Shown here: piece by piece, positions 1 to 7,093 of the stretch
Position numbering within the stretch: the first letter of the stretch is position 1
Layout of the letters: each line of letters begins with the position of its first letter
Origin: UBA6265 sp964526965
Lineage (GTDB): Bacteria > Chloroflexota > Chloroflexia > Thermomicrobiales > UBA6265
DNA: 32,283 bases
Direction: 5' to 3'
Assembly: GCA_964526965.1 (NCBI GenBank)
Contig: CAZGML010000031.1
Span: 1 to 32,283 of the forward strand
Translations under genes and position numbers: made by a program
The notes under the pieces: model-generated
Databases searched by the model: none
What the model was told of the DNA's origin: nothing
The model's input: the letters and a program-made list of their open reading frames with translations, nothing else

Positions 1-81
1 GCATCTTCTGCTGCCTTGGTAGCAGCAGCGTCCTCGGCGGCCTTTGTGGCAGCAGCATCCTCAGCCGCCCTGGTAGCGGCG
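1..81. repeat. Three 27-bp tandem repeats inside the secreted repeat protein
   Basis: Three imperfect 27-base units (1-27, 28-54, 55-81) each encode AAAT(K/R)AAED-like nonapeptides on the minus strand. The array continues off the window edge. The period is a multiple of three, so gain or loss of units would keep the reading frame. Confidence 0.8.
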
Positions 82-323
82 GCATCGGCTTCGGCTTCGG
101 CCTTCTGTCTTGTTTCCTCTTCTATCCGTTTTCTTTCGGCTTCTTCTTCTTCTGCCTGGCGCTGCGCCTCGGCTTCGTCGCTCTCTGTCGAGCTCGTGAC
201 CACCGGTTCACTGGGAACAAGATCCTCAGCAAGCACAGGCTGTGTAAACACCGGCGCAAACAAATTTGCAACCAGCGCGATCAATGCAAATAGATGAACG
301 AATTTCGCGTTGCGCTTACTCAT
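1..323 (-). CDS. Secreted Ala/Glu/Lys-rich repeat protein, C-terminus cut by window edge
   Basis: This minus-strand gene starts at ATG 321-323, with an AGGAG-type ribosome site at 332-337, and stays open to the window edge, so only about 107 N-terminal residues are visible. The first ~32 residues form a classical signal peptide: basic MSKRNAK, a hydrophobic core, then a PVLA/E cleavage site. The mature start is Glu/Gln/Arg-rich, a predicted charged helix or coiled coil. After that come at least three tandem 9-residue units of the type AAATKAAED, which in DNA are 27-base repeats at 1-27, 28-54 and 55-81. The family is not recognisable. The likely picture is an exported protein whose long helical stalk or linker precedes a domain outside the window. 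Secretion is well supported; function is unknown. Confidence 0.8.
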   Translation of the reverse strand, partial: MSKRNAKFVHLFALIALVANLFAPVFTQPVLAEDLVPSEPVVTSSTESDEAEAQRQAEEEEAERKRIEEETRQKAEAEADAAATRAAEDAAATKAAEDAAATKAAED

Positions 324-422
324 GGCTTTGCTCTCCTGTTGCCACCCCTGTAGCTACTGAACTCCTGTGAAACTGCGACAATGCACACCTCACCCAAAGG
401 ACCAACCCTTGTATACACCTAC

Positions 423-445
423 ATATGTCTAGTAATTAGACATAT
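423..445. promoter_or_regulatory. Perfect 23-bp palindrome, candidate operator
   Basis: The arms ATATGTCTA and TAGACATAT are perfect 9-base inverted repeats around the spacer GTAAT. The site ends about 100 bases upstream of the start codon of the secreted repeat protein and covers the place where a -35 element would lie for the TATACA box at 415-410. Its size and symmetry fit a dimeric repressor or activator site. The binding protein is unknown. Confidence 0.5.
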
Positions 446-561
446 TACCATGCGTAATGACGGACACCACTTCAGGATTGCCGAACGCTGGCAATCCCTT
501 CACGGCCATCAAATGTGTTGCGTACTCATGATTATCGTCCTATTACACTTATAATCGACGG

Positions 562-576
562 TTATCGCAGCGATAA
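562..576. promoter_or_regulatory. 15-bp palindrome TTATCG-N3-CGATAA, candidate operator
   Basis: Six-base perfect arms flank CAG. No coding sequence covers it. The nearest genes are the repeat protein (start about 240 bases away, minus) and the J-domain gene end. A role in regulation is a guess from symmetry alone. Confidence 0.3.
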
Positions 577-678
577 AACGCTTCTCCCGCTACTTAACCG
601 GCGACTGATTGACTGTAAAGCATCCATATGTCGATTTGTCGTGGTCAAATAATAGGAAATCAGCTACTCGTGATTCAA

Positions 679-762
679 CGAAGTGTGGGGTGTTTTTACC
701 GAAGTGTTTACCGAAGTGTTGGTGCTGAAGGCTTCATTTTGGATAAAGAACACTTCGGTAAA
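679..762. repeat. Three direct and one inverted CGAAGTGT repeat
   Basis: CGAAGTGT occurs at 679-686, 700-707 and 712-719, and its inverse ACACTTCG at 750-757. The last two direct copies extend to TTTACCGAAGTGTT (695-708 and 707-720) and each is perfectly complementary to 749-762. Either copy can therefore pair with the same downstream arm, giving two competing 14-bp hairpins. This could be a switch-like RNA leader or trailer, a cluster of protein sites, or decayed repeats. Confidence 0.55.
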
Positions 763-770
763 GTTAAAGG

Positions 771-802
771 CGTGGACCAGGCATGCTCATGCCTGGTCCA
801 CG
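771..802 (-). terminator. Hairpin terminator candidate for the J-domain gene
   Basis: A perfect 15-base inverted repeat (771-785 against 788-802) with only CT between the arms forms a very stable hairpin about 60 bases past the stop of the minus-strand J-domain gene. Read on the minus strand it is followed by CCTTTAACTTTA, which is U-rich but interrupted. Termination is likely but not textbook. Confidence 0.55.
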
Positions 803-862
803 AGATTCTGGGGATACTATGTGTTGAAACTAATGGACTACCGGGGTGGGGCCGGAGTTGTA

Positions 863-1765
863 CTACCGCGTTGCTGCGTAGGTACCGAGTGCCAACCGGA
901 ATTCCTCCATTGCGGTTTCCCTGCGGGAGGTGAGTTCGGCGATCTCTTCACGAAGGCGAGAGACATGCCGAGCGATTGCAGCATTGGCGAGCGCCGGGTT
1001 ATGCCACAGCGCAACGGTTTTGCTGGCCCGAAGTGAACTAATGCGTTCGCGAAGCTGGGCGCCCTCCTCTTCAAGGCGGGCAAGTTCGCGGCCGTGCCAG
1101 GCGAGTTGATACGCAATTGTGCTCATCAACGAGTCCTGAACAAGATCTTTCACATCTGCACCGATATCGCGCATGGCATAGAGATCGCGCATGTGCCACG
1201 CCTGGTTTATACGTAGCATCACTTCCTGACGGAAGGTGCGCTCCGATTCGTCACCCGCGAGGTCAGGATGAAACGTGCGCGCCAACTGACGATACAGCGA
1301 ACGAAGTTCGTTCGCATCTTCCCGGGATTCCGGCTGCAAAGGTTGTTCGGTATCCTCGAACCAGGCATCATCGGTCGCCTGCCACCCGTTGCCAGACGTT
1401 GTTGCGTGCGACTCCGAAAAATCAAACCATGCCTCAGGCACGTCGACTCCACACAACCTGCCGATCTCTCGGAGCTCATCCGGCGTAAAGACGGCGGAGA
1501 GATGCCCCTCCGGATCAGCGATCAGGCGCGTCTGAAGCCGCGCGGTATACCCTTCCAGCTCGTTACAGATGTGGCGAAGACGATCTCGTTCGGCGGTTAG
1601 GTCAGCAGATTGCGCAGATACCCGCTGCTCAAACGCATTGAACGCCTCCTCCAGTGGAGCAAGTTGACGCCTTAATTCGCGGAGCTCATCCTTCTGCCAG
1701 GCGATGCGCATGCTCACCAGCGCGAGTTGAACTTCTTCATTGGTGGTTACGGGTACAAGTTGCAT
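863..1765 (-). CDS. J-domain-like protein with coiled coils
   Basis: This is a 300-residue cytosolic protein. Residues ~150-200 carry a J-domain core: helix II ends in YRQLARTFHPD, with the diagnostic HPD at 166-168, followed by a helix III-like stretch containing INQAW. In known J proteins this motif stimulates Hsp70/DnaK ATPase activity. Residues ~1-80 and ~215-295 are heptad-rich, charged helices, probably coiled coils. There is no Gly/Phe region, zinc finger or DnaJ C-terminal domain, so it is not DnaJ itself but a specialised co-chaperone-like or scaffold protein. The ATG start at 1763-1765 is the first in frame. The gene stands alone, divergent from the membrane protein at 1891. Client and partner are unknown. 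Confidence 0.75.
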   Translation of the reverse strand: MQLVPVTTNEEVQLALVSMRIAWQKDELRELRRQLAPLEEAFNAFEQRVSAQSADLTAERDRLRHICNELEGYTARLQTRLIADPEGHLSAVFTPDELREIGRLCGVDVPEAWFDFSESHATTSGNGWQATDDAWFEDTEQPLQPESREDANELRSLYRQLARTFHPDLAGDESERTFRQEVMLRINQAWHMRDLYAMRDIGADVKDLVQDSLMSTIAYQLAWHGRELARLEEEGAQLRERISSLRASKTVALWHNPALANAAIARHVSRLREEIAELTSRRETAMEEFRLALGTYAATR

Positions 1766-1890
1766 GGCTGGTGGCTGATACTTACGTGCGGAATCGAAAG
1801 TGGGACGTGCCTGCGCAGGTCACGTACCATATCTTCCAGTATACGGCGGCGAATCAATGTTACCGGTCATCGGTGCAATGGGAGCAGTTC

Positions 1891-2445
1891 ATGATTGCAG
1901 GTCATATTGGTGCGGCAGCGGGTGCAAAGCGATGGGCACCGCAGGTCCCTGTATGGGCGATGCTGGTAGCGACTTTTCTTCTCGATATCATTTTCCTGAT
2001 TCTCAACCTGTTTGGCGTAGAAGAACTTTCCAACCAACCCGGAACCGATGGCGGCTATGCCAACATGGCATTTGTCATCGATTGGTCCCACTCGTTCTTC
2101 GGTACGCTCTTTCTCTGTCTCATTGTGCTGATCGTTGCTGGCATCAAATGGACTGCAAAAGGCGGGTTCGTGCTGAGTTGCGTGGTGTTTAGCCACTGGT
2201 TCCTGGATATGATGGTGCACCGCATGGACATGCCGATTATGCCCGGGAACTTCGGCACCACTCCACGAGTTGGCCTGGGGTTGTGGGATTTCCCGGTGTT
2301 TACACTGATTATGGAACTGGCGATCCTCGCCGGTGGAGTCTGGCTCTGGTATAGCAGCCCGGATGCCGGTTCCAGGGCAAAGCGTGCAGCCCTCATCACG
2401 GCTGCCATTGGCATACTCGTGCTGGCAGTAGATTTCCTCCGGTAA
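1891..2445 (+). CDS. Multi-pass membrane protein, YdjM-like putative metal-dependent hydrolase
   Basis: This is a 184-residue integral membrane protein. I start it at ATG 1891 because GGGAG (1880-1884) lies six bases upstream and the protein begins MIAGHIGAAAGAKRW. The open frame reaches back to 1654, but that extension overlaps the divergent J-domain gene and has poor composition. There are four or five hydrophobic segments. Conserved-looking polar residues sit next to membranes: GHIG near the start, DWSHSFFG mid-protein, and SHWFLDMMVHR. This arrangement of His and Asp resembles the YdjM/PF04307 group, annotated as membrane-bound metal-dependent hydrolases without a firm reaction. It converges with the ureohydrolase gene, 17 bases separating the two stops. 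Confidence 0.65.
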   Translation: MIAGHIGAAAGAKRWAPQVPVWAMLVATFLLDIIFLILNLFGVEELSNQPGTDGGYANMAFVIDWSHSFFGTLFLCLIVLIVAGIKWTAKGGFVLSCVVFSHWFLDMMVHRMDMPIMPGNFGTTPRVGLGLWDFPVFTLIMELAILAGGVWLWYSSPDAGSRAKRAALITAAIGILVLAVDFLR

Positions 2446-2462
2446 ATGCCCCGTCTCAGATA

Positions 2463-3422
2463 CTAGCCCGATTGCTCGAATTGTGATGAGCGTGCCATTG
2501 CACTGATCAGGTTCATGATCAGTTGCGCCACCAGTTTCGACGTGAGTCCGCTCGGGTCGAGATTTGGAATAAACGACGAGAAGTGCGCGGCGATAACATT
2601 CCCGCGCCGCGTGGTCGCCTGCAGCAAATCGGTCGCTTGCCAGTAGTTGAGGCCACCGAAAGCTGGAGCACCGGCGCCGGCAGCGATGGCGAGGTCCATG
2701 ACGTCTACATCGAAGTGAATGTATATGTCATCGCTATGCGGCAGGGTCTCACCAACCTCTCGTCCGCCCCGTTCATGTATTTCCCTCGCAGTTACGAATC
2801 GGTTGCCGTAGGCTTCGGCATCGCGCACATCCTGCGGTCGCGCACTGCCCACCCCGCGCAGGCCGAGATGCGTGGCATTTGCCATGTGATCCATCTCCGA
2901 CGCGCGCCGCATGGAGCTGCTCCAACCGTCGTTGAGCCCTTCTACCTCATCACGAAAATCAAGATGGGCGTCGAAGTGGACAATTGCCACGTCGGAGCCG
3001 GCATGGAGGCCGCGCATAATCGGCGTCGATGTGCCATCGTTCCCGCCGAGGGTTATAACGCTCGCGCCTTTGCTCCGTATCTGGCGCACCACCTCTTCCA
3101 CGTTGGCATGGTTGCTGGACCCGCCATCGGGATCCCCGGCAACATCACCGCAATCCACGATACGGAGAGGTTGCCCGTTCAGCATCGTACCGGCGAGGTC
3201 GAAATCGTAGTGCTCGAGAAACTTGCCGAACTTCTGGGAGTGTTGGCGAATCGATTCGGCACCATCCGAGTAGCGAGGGCGCTCGGTGTAGGACGGGTAA
3301 ACAACGCCCCACGGCGTGCCGATGATGGCGATATCCGCTTCCAGCGAATCGAGGTCTTCACAACGGTCAAAGCCTGCAAAGGTCGGTTGATCAGGCGGCA
3401 ATGGTTTAATAGGATGGCTCAC
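2463..3422 (-). CDS. Agmatinase/arginase-family ureohydrolase with altered first metal motif
   Basis: This 319-residue protein has ureohydrolase signatures: GGNDG (126-130), DAHLDFRDE (151-159), SSSMRRASEM (168-177) and FDVDVMD (237-243) followed by a Gly/Ala-rich loop. Family members are binuclear manganese enzymes that hydrolyse a guanidino or related amidino group, often giving urea. The SSxMRRASEM...LRGxGSARPQDV pattern points to the agmatinase-like subgroup that carries GGDDS rather than GGDHS. Here even that is GGNDG, so the usual first metal-binding His is absent, and LD is followed by L rather than P after the DxDxxD motif. The start is GTG at 3420-3422, with AGGAG eight bases upstream, and it overlaps the MFS stop (GTGA), so translation is coupled. 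Family is firm; substrate is unknown. Confidence 0.85.
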   Translation of the reverse strand: MSHPIKPLPPDQPTFAGFDRCEDLDSLEADIAIIGTPWGVVYPSYTERPRYSDGAESIRQHSQKFGKFLEHYDFDLAGTMLNGQPLRIVDCGDVAGDPDGGSSNHANVEEVVRQIRSKGASVITLGGNDGTSTPIMRGLHAGSDVAIVHFDAHLDFRDEVEGLNDGWSSSMRRASEMDHMANATHLGLRGVGSARPQDVRDAEAYGNRFVTAREIHERGGREVGETLPHSDDIYIHFDVDVMDLAIAAGAGAPAFGGLNYWQATDLLQATTRRGNVIAAHFSSFIPNLDPSGLTSKLVAQLIMNLISAMARSSQFEQSG

Positions 3423-4633
3423 AGGGATTCTCCTTTTGTTGGGTGCATGCTATCAACAGGGGTAGTTGCCGGCAAGGTGCCGTTTGCGGGATTCAGTCGC
3501 GTGAGTACGAATATGCCGAGCAAAGCCACGGCGACCGTGCCTATTGCCATGCGAAGCGAAACGAGTTCTGCGATGGCGCCTATTACGAGCGGACCAACCA
3601 GAAAGCCAAGAAAACCGATACTCGCAACTGTGGCGACCGCCGACGCACGCGGGATGCCCGGGACATCGTTGGCGCGTCGATACATAACTGGTACCACCAC
3701 GGCCAGACCAAGGCCCATCCACGCGTAGCCCAAAATTACAGCCCATGGCTGGTTTACGGCCATACCAAATCCAACTCCAACCGATGCAATAATCGACCCG
3801 GTCATCAGTGTACGGTCGACGCCGACCCGGGCCATGACGGCATCTCCAAAAAGCCGGCCCAGCGCGGTCGCAATGGCAAACGCCGTATACGCGAAGCTGG
3901 CTGTGGCAGGGCTGGAATCGAGCGTATCGCGCAGGTAGATGGCAGCCCAGTTGTTGATCGTTTCCTCGCCGAGTGCAACACAAACGATCATGAGTCCAAG
4001 AGGCCGCAGCACCTTCGGCGGCAGTGATGGCAAACGCCGTGACCTGGGAGCCGGGCTCGCAGGCTGCACATCGTCGGACAACATACTTCTCCAGGCGAGT
4101 ACGGTCACGGGAATCGCAATCAGGCCGATTACGAGGAAGTGGAGCCCGATGGTTATATCCGCCTGGGCGATGATTCCGCTGGAAAAGGATCCGGCCAGGG
4201 CACCAACGCTAAAAAGCCCGTACAACGCGCTCATAATGGGGCGGTTTGTACGCCGTTCAACCACTGCTCCCTGTACTGATGTGCTGATGTCGAATCCGCC
4301 GGTGAGAAACCCAAACACGAACATGCCGATTGCAAATGCCGTGGTATCGGGCGACAGACTCAGGATTACGACGATCAACCCGAACGGGAGTGCAAACATC
4401 GCGTGCGTGCGCGGCGAACCGAAACGCGCCATGAGCCTGGCTGCTGCCGTGAACGCAACCAGGTTGCCCAATGCAAACAGGAAGAAGACGATTCCAAGCT
4501 GGGCCGAATCGACGTCGATCCCCTCGACCACGCCGGGAATACGCGGATACCAGCTGCCCTGAATGAAACCGCGCAACAGAAACGCAATCGAGATGGCTAG
4601 GCGCGGCGAAATGCGCGGAACAGAACTCAGCAT
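3419..4633 (-). CDS. MFS transporter (YbjJ-like)
   Basis: This ~404-residue protein has about 12 hydrophobic segments. Its N-terminus (LLRGFIQGSWYPRIPGV) resembles the YbjJ-type branch of the major facilitator superfamily. A charged loop between helices 2 and 3 (RLMARFGSPRTH) and a longer cytoplasmic loop after helix 6 (about residues 185-205) fit MFS topology. The first ATG (4631-4633) is chosen; an in-frame TTG immediately before it is possible, and the ribosome site is weak either way. The stop overlaps the ureohydrolase start, which suggests that it exports the product or imports the substrate of that enzyme. Direction and substrate cannot be read from the sequence. Confidence 0.8.
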   Translation of the reverse strand: MLSSVPRISPRLAISIAFLLRGFIQGSWYPRIPGVVEGIDVDSAQLGIVFFLFALGNLVAFTAAARLMARFGSPRTHAMFALPFGLIVVILSLSPDTTAFAIGMFVFGFLTGGFDISTSVQGAVVERRTNRPIMSALYGLFSVGALAGSFSSGIIAQADITIGLHFLVIGLIAIPVTVLAWRSMLSDDVQPASPAPRSRRLPSLPPKVLRPLGLMIVCVALGEETINNWAAIYLRDTLDSSPATASFAYTAFAIATALGRLFGDAVMARVGVDRTLMTGSIIASVGVGFGMAVNQPWAVILGYAWMGLGLAVVVPVMYRRANDVPGIPRASAVATVASIGFLGFLVGPLVIGAIAELVSLRMAIGTVAVALLGIFVLTRLNPANGTLPATTPVDSMHPTKGESL

Positions 4634-4763
4634 CAATTCCGTGTGCTAGCACTTAAGGAAAATACACCGACCGAAACGTTCGTACGGCTACAGTCCCAAT
4701 GGTATTGGTATATGGCCCGGAATACCTCCCCGTCTCTCGAAATGATTCTTCTTAAACACAAAG

Positions 4764-4782
4764 GCCGGGCCTGGGGCCCGGC
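4764..4782 (-). terminator. GC-rich hairpin terminator after the M24 gene
   Basis: GCCGGGCC (4764-4771) pairs with GGCCCGGC (4775-4782) around a TGG loop. On the minus strand it is followed by CTTTGTGTTTAAG. A second hairpin with one mismatch (4801-4830) lies between it and the M24 stop at 4844. Together they would separate the transporter/M24 transcript from the MFS-ureohydrolase pair. Confidence 0.65.
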
Positions 4783-4843
4783 TCACAGTGGAACGGAACA
4801 GCGGTCCCCAATCCAGCCATTGGGAACCGCCCTGATGATCTGT

Positions 4844-6034
4844 TTATACCGGAACGATCTGGTCTTCCAGCTTCTTCGAGCGGGTTGTAATCACTTCCGG
4901 CGCGTCGGCTCCCACGATAACAGTATCATCGTGTCGGAACCCACCAATACCCATGATATAGATACCCGGCTCGGATGAATATACCTCTCGTTCCTTAAAT
5001 GGTCGATGGTTGAACGGCATGTCTTCAGGAAATTCATGACCCGCAATGCCCATACCGTGACCTGTTCGGTGGTTGATGTATTCGCCAAATCCGGCCTTCT
5101 CATAGACCGCCTGGGCCGCTGCGTCTGCGCTTGAAACCGGGTTACCGGCAATCATTTGGGCTGCACCGGCTTCACAGGCTTCAGTTGCGGCTTCGAATGC
5201 GCGAATCTGGATATCTTCCTTCGGTTGCCCAACGAAGAGTGTGCGTTCGTTTTCGACGACGAGTCCATTCAGGCGCACGATGATGATGTTTACAACGCCC
5301 GTACCGACTTCGAATGCTTCTGCCGACTCTGCACCGGATCCGTGCGGGGCAGACGACCACGATCCGCCAGAGGACATCAGCCGAACCTCGACCTTCTCGC
5401 GCGGGTAGCGGCGAGCGCCCTCCTCCATCATCAGGCTGGCGATATGCAGGTCGAATGCCTTCACGTTGCTACCCGGCTTGAGCAGCTCCATGTATTTGTC
5501 CTGCCCCCAGTCGGAGAGAGCGGCGGCATCGCGCATGATGTCCAGTTCTTCCGGGTACTTCACCTCACGCATTTCAACGAGGTTACGGGTGGCATCTTCC
5601 CAATTCATCTGCGGCATCGCAATTCGCATCAGCTTGTGCGGTGCGCCTTCTACTGCGATGGTGCCACGTGTGATACCGCGTTCCGCGAGGCGGGAAGCAA
5701 CAATCTCGCCGAATTGCTCGCGGGTGTACGTGCGATTAATGCTCGTCATATGCTCGCGGTAAATCGTGTAATCCTTGACGAAGAGAGTGCCCCGCTCTTC
5801 GGAGAACTTGAGGTGATTGGTGGAGAGCTCGTTCATTACCATGAACGGCTCATCGTTGGCGGGGAAGACTGCGGCGACGGGTCGCTCCCACGGTTCCACA
5901 TCAAGGTGGAACCCCGTGGTCATGTAAAAGTTCATCGGCGTGGTGACCACCAGCGCCTCGTATCCCTGCTCGGAGAGCCAGGTTTGAATACGCTGGAAGC
6001 GATCGGCGAACACATGTTGCGGAACGAAAGCCAT
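4844..6034 (-). CDS. M24 family protein, creatinase-like, lacking several metal ligands
   Basis: This 396-residue protein has a creatinase-type N-terminal domain (about 1-150) followed by a pita-bread M24 domain. Visible M24 landmarks are SAPHG (His231), TGHGMG (His326), HEFP (His333) and SEPG (Glu355). The usual dinuclear metal signature is altered: where prolidases have DxG...SDxTRT, this protein has an aliphatic residue and then ENERT (261-265), and the last ligand motif RxED is RHDD (367-370). That pattern matches the non-metal branch containing creatinase and ectoine hydrolase-like proteins better than true Xaa-Pro peptidases. The ATG at 6032-6034 has GAGGGG upstream. It follows the dipeptide-type permease genes and probably acts on what they import. 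Annotation as an aminopeptidase would be unsafe. Confidence 0.8.
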   Translation of the reverse strand: MAFVPQHVFADRFQRIQTWLSEQGYEALVVTTPMNFYMTTGFHLDVEPWERPVAAVFPANDEPFMVMNELSTNHLKFSEERGTLFVKDYTIYREHMTSINRTYTREQFGEIVASRLAERGITRGTIAVEGAPHKLMRIAMPQMNWEDATRNLVEMREVKYPEELDIMRDAAALSDWGQDKYMELLKPGSNVKAFDLHIASLMMEEGARRYPREKVEVRLMSSGGSWSSAPHGSGAESAEAFEVGTGVVNIIIVRLNGLVVENERTLFVGQPKEDIQIRAFEAATEACEAGAAQMIAGNPVSSADAAAQAVYEKAGFGEYINHRTGHGMGIAGHEFPEDMPFNHRPFKEREVYSSEPGIYIMGIGGFRHDDTVIVGADAPEVITTRSKKLEDQIVPV

Positions 6035-6199
6035 CGAGTTTTCCCCTCTTCGTATGTAGACTGCGCGAACTGTTCACGTCACCTTATGGCCAACTCCAGA
6101 AACTGGCAAGCCTGATCTCCATGCTTCCCTGAGCCCGCACTGGCCGGACCTCTACCCCACACGAGGGTCGTATTGGATATAGACACCGCCCAGGTTGAA

Positions 6200-7093
6200 T
6201 TATCGGTTCCTGATGCGCGGATCGAGCGTATCTCGCAGCCAGTCGCCGGTGATATTCACCGCGAGCGCAACGAGTGCCAACATGAGCCCGGGCAGGGTGA
6301 TGAGCCACCATGCGGAAAGGATGAACTGGAGCCCTTCGCTCACCATGCTGCCCCACGCGGGGGTGGGTGGCTGCACACCAAAGCCGAGGAAGCTGATGCT
6401 GGCTTCCGCGATGATGAACCGCGCGACCTGCAATGTGCCGATCACGATCAACGGGGTGGTGATATTCGGTAATACATGCCGAAACAGCACAACCCACTCT
6501 TTTGCGCCCATCAGGTAAGCCGCCTGAATATATTCCCGTTCGCGCACGATGAGCGTTTCTCCGCGGGCAATACGGGCATACTCAATCCACCCCACGATCA
6601 CCAGCGTAATGAGGATGTTTCGAAGCCCAAGACCGAGGATGGCATTGATAACCAGCGCCAGCAGGATGAACGGAAACGACAACTGAACATCAACCAGGCG
6701 CATAAGCACTGCGTCAAACCACCCGCCGAAATACCCGGCCATCATGCCAATCGGTATTCCGATGAGTAACGCGAAGAAGACGGTGCCGAATCCGACGATT
6801 AATGAAATCCGCGAGCCCAGCATGAGCCTGCCAAAGACATCACGACCGAGCTGATCGGTACCCGCGATGTGGCCGTCGGTTAATGGCGGCAGAAGGCGCG
6901 ATCCGAAATTCGGGCTGTTGATATCGTCGGGCACGAAGAAATCTGCCGTAACGGCGACGAAGACGATAATGAGCAGGAAAATAACGGATCCTGTTGCCCA
7001 TTTATCTTTCAGGAGCGGCCGAACCCGACGTTTCCACGAGAACTTGTTGAGTTCGGAGAGATTACCCCGTTGTGCAGCGGTGGAGATACTCAT
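6200..7093 (-). CDS. ABC transporter permease, DppC-like
   Basis: This 297-residue inner-membrane permease belongs to the dipeptide/oligopeptide/nickel importer family. A cytosolic N-terminus and first helix lead to the DppC signature HIAGTDQLGRDVFGRLMLGS, then the binding-protein-dependent permease domain. The EAA loop (IQAAYLMGAKEWVVLFRHVLPN) docks an ATPase. The ATG at 7091-7093 directly abuts the TAA stop of the DppB-like gene, so the two are cotranslated. It would pair with the upstream permease and the solute-binding protein. No ATPase gene follows; the next gene encodes the M24 protein after a 165-base gap. Confidence 0.92.
   Translation of the reverse strand: MSISTAAQRGNLSELNKFSWKRRVRPLLKDKWATGSVIFLLIIVFVAVTADFFVPDDINSPNFGSRLLPPLTDGHIAGTDQLGRDVFGRLMLGSRISLIVGFGTVFFALLIGIPIGMMAGYFGGWFDAVLMRLVDVQLSFPFILLALVINAILGLGLRNILITLVIVGWIEYARIARGETLIVREREYIQAAYLMGAKEWVVLFRHVLPNITTPLIVIGTLQVARFIIAEASISFLGFGVQPPTPAWGSMVSEGLQFILSAWWLITLPGLMLALVALAVNITGDWLRDTLDPRIRNR

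Larger units (their letters stand above)
324..862. other. Gene-free intergenic region rich in inverted repeats
   Basis: This 540-base stretch lies upstream of the secreted repeat protein and downstream of the J-domain gene. Short open frames here have neither plausible composition nor ribosome sites. It contains a 23-bp palindrome (423-445), a 15-bp palindrome (562-576), a set of CGAAGTGT repeats (679-757) and a 15-bp-stem hairpin (771-802). A TATACA box read on the minus strand at 415-410 could be a -10 element for the repeat protein. No RNA family was recognised. Confidence 0.6.

Noticed and set aside
679..757. CRISPR array or replication iterons
   Set aside because: Repeats are only 8-14 bases, irregularly spaced and partly inverted; there is no cas gene, replication gene or DnaA-box cluster nearby.
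628..1036. Plus-strand short frames near the CGAAGTGT repeats
   Set aside because: They start in repeat DNA, run through the terminator hairpin into the J-domain gene and have no plausible ribosome site.
1654..1890. N-terminal extension of the YdjM-like membrane protein
   Set aside because: It overlaps the divergent J-domain gene and its promoter gap, lacks a ribosome site and has shadow-like composition.
2523..3728. Plus-strand 401-residue frame opposite the ureohydrolase and MFS genes
   Set aside because: Both genes on the other strand have clear family motifs; this frame has no ribosome site or recognisable domain.
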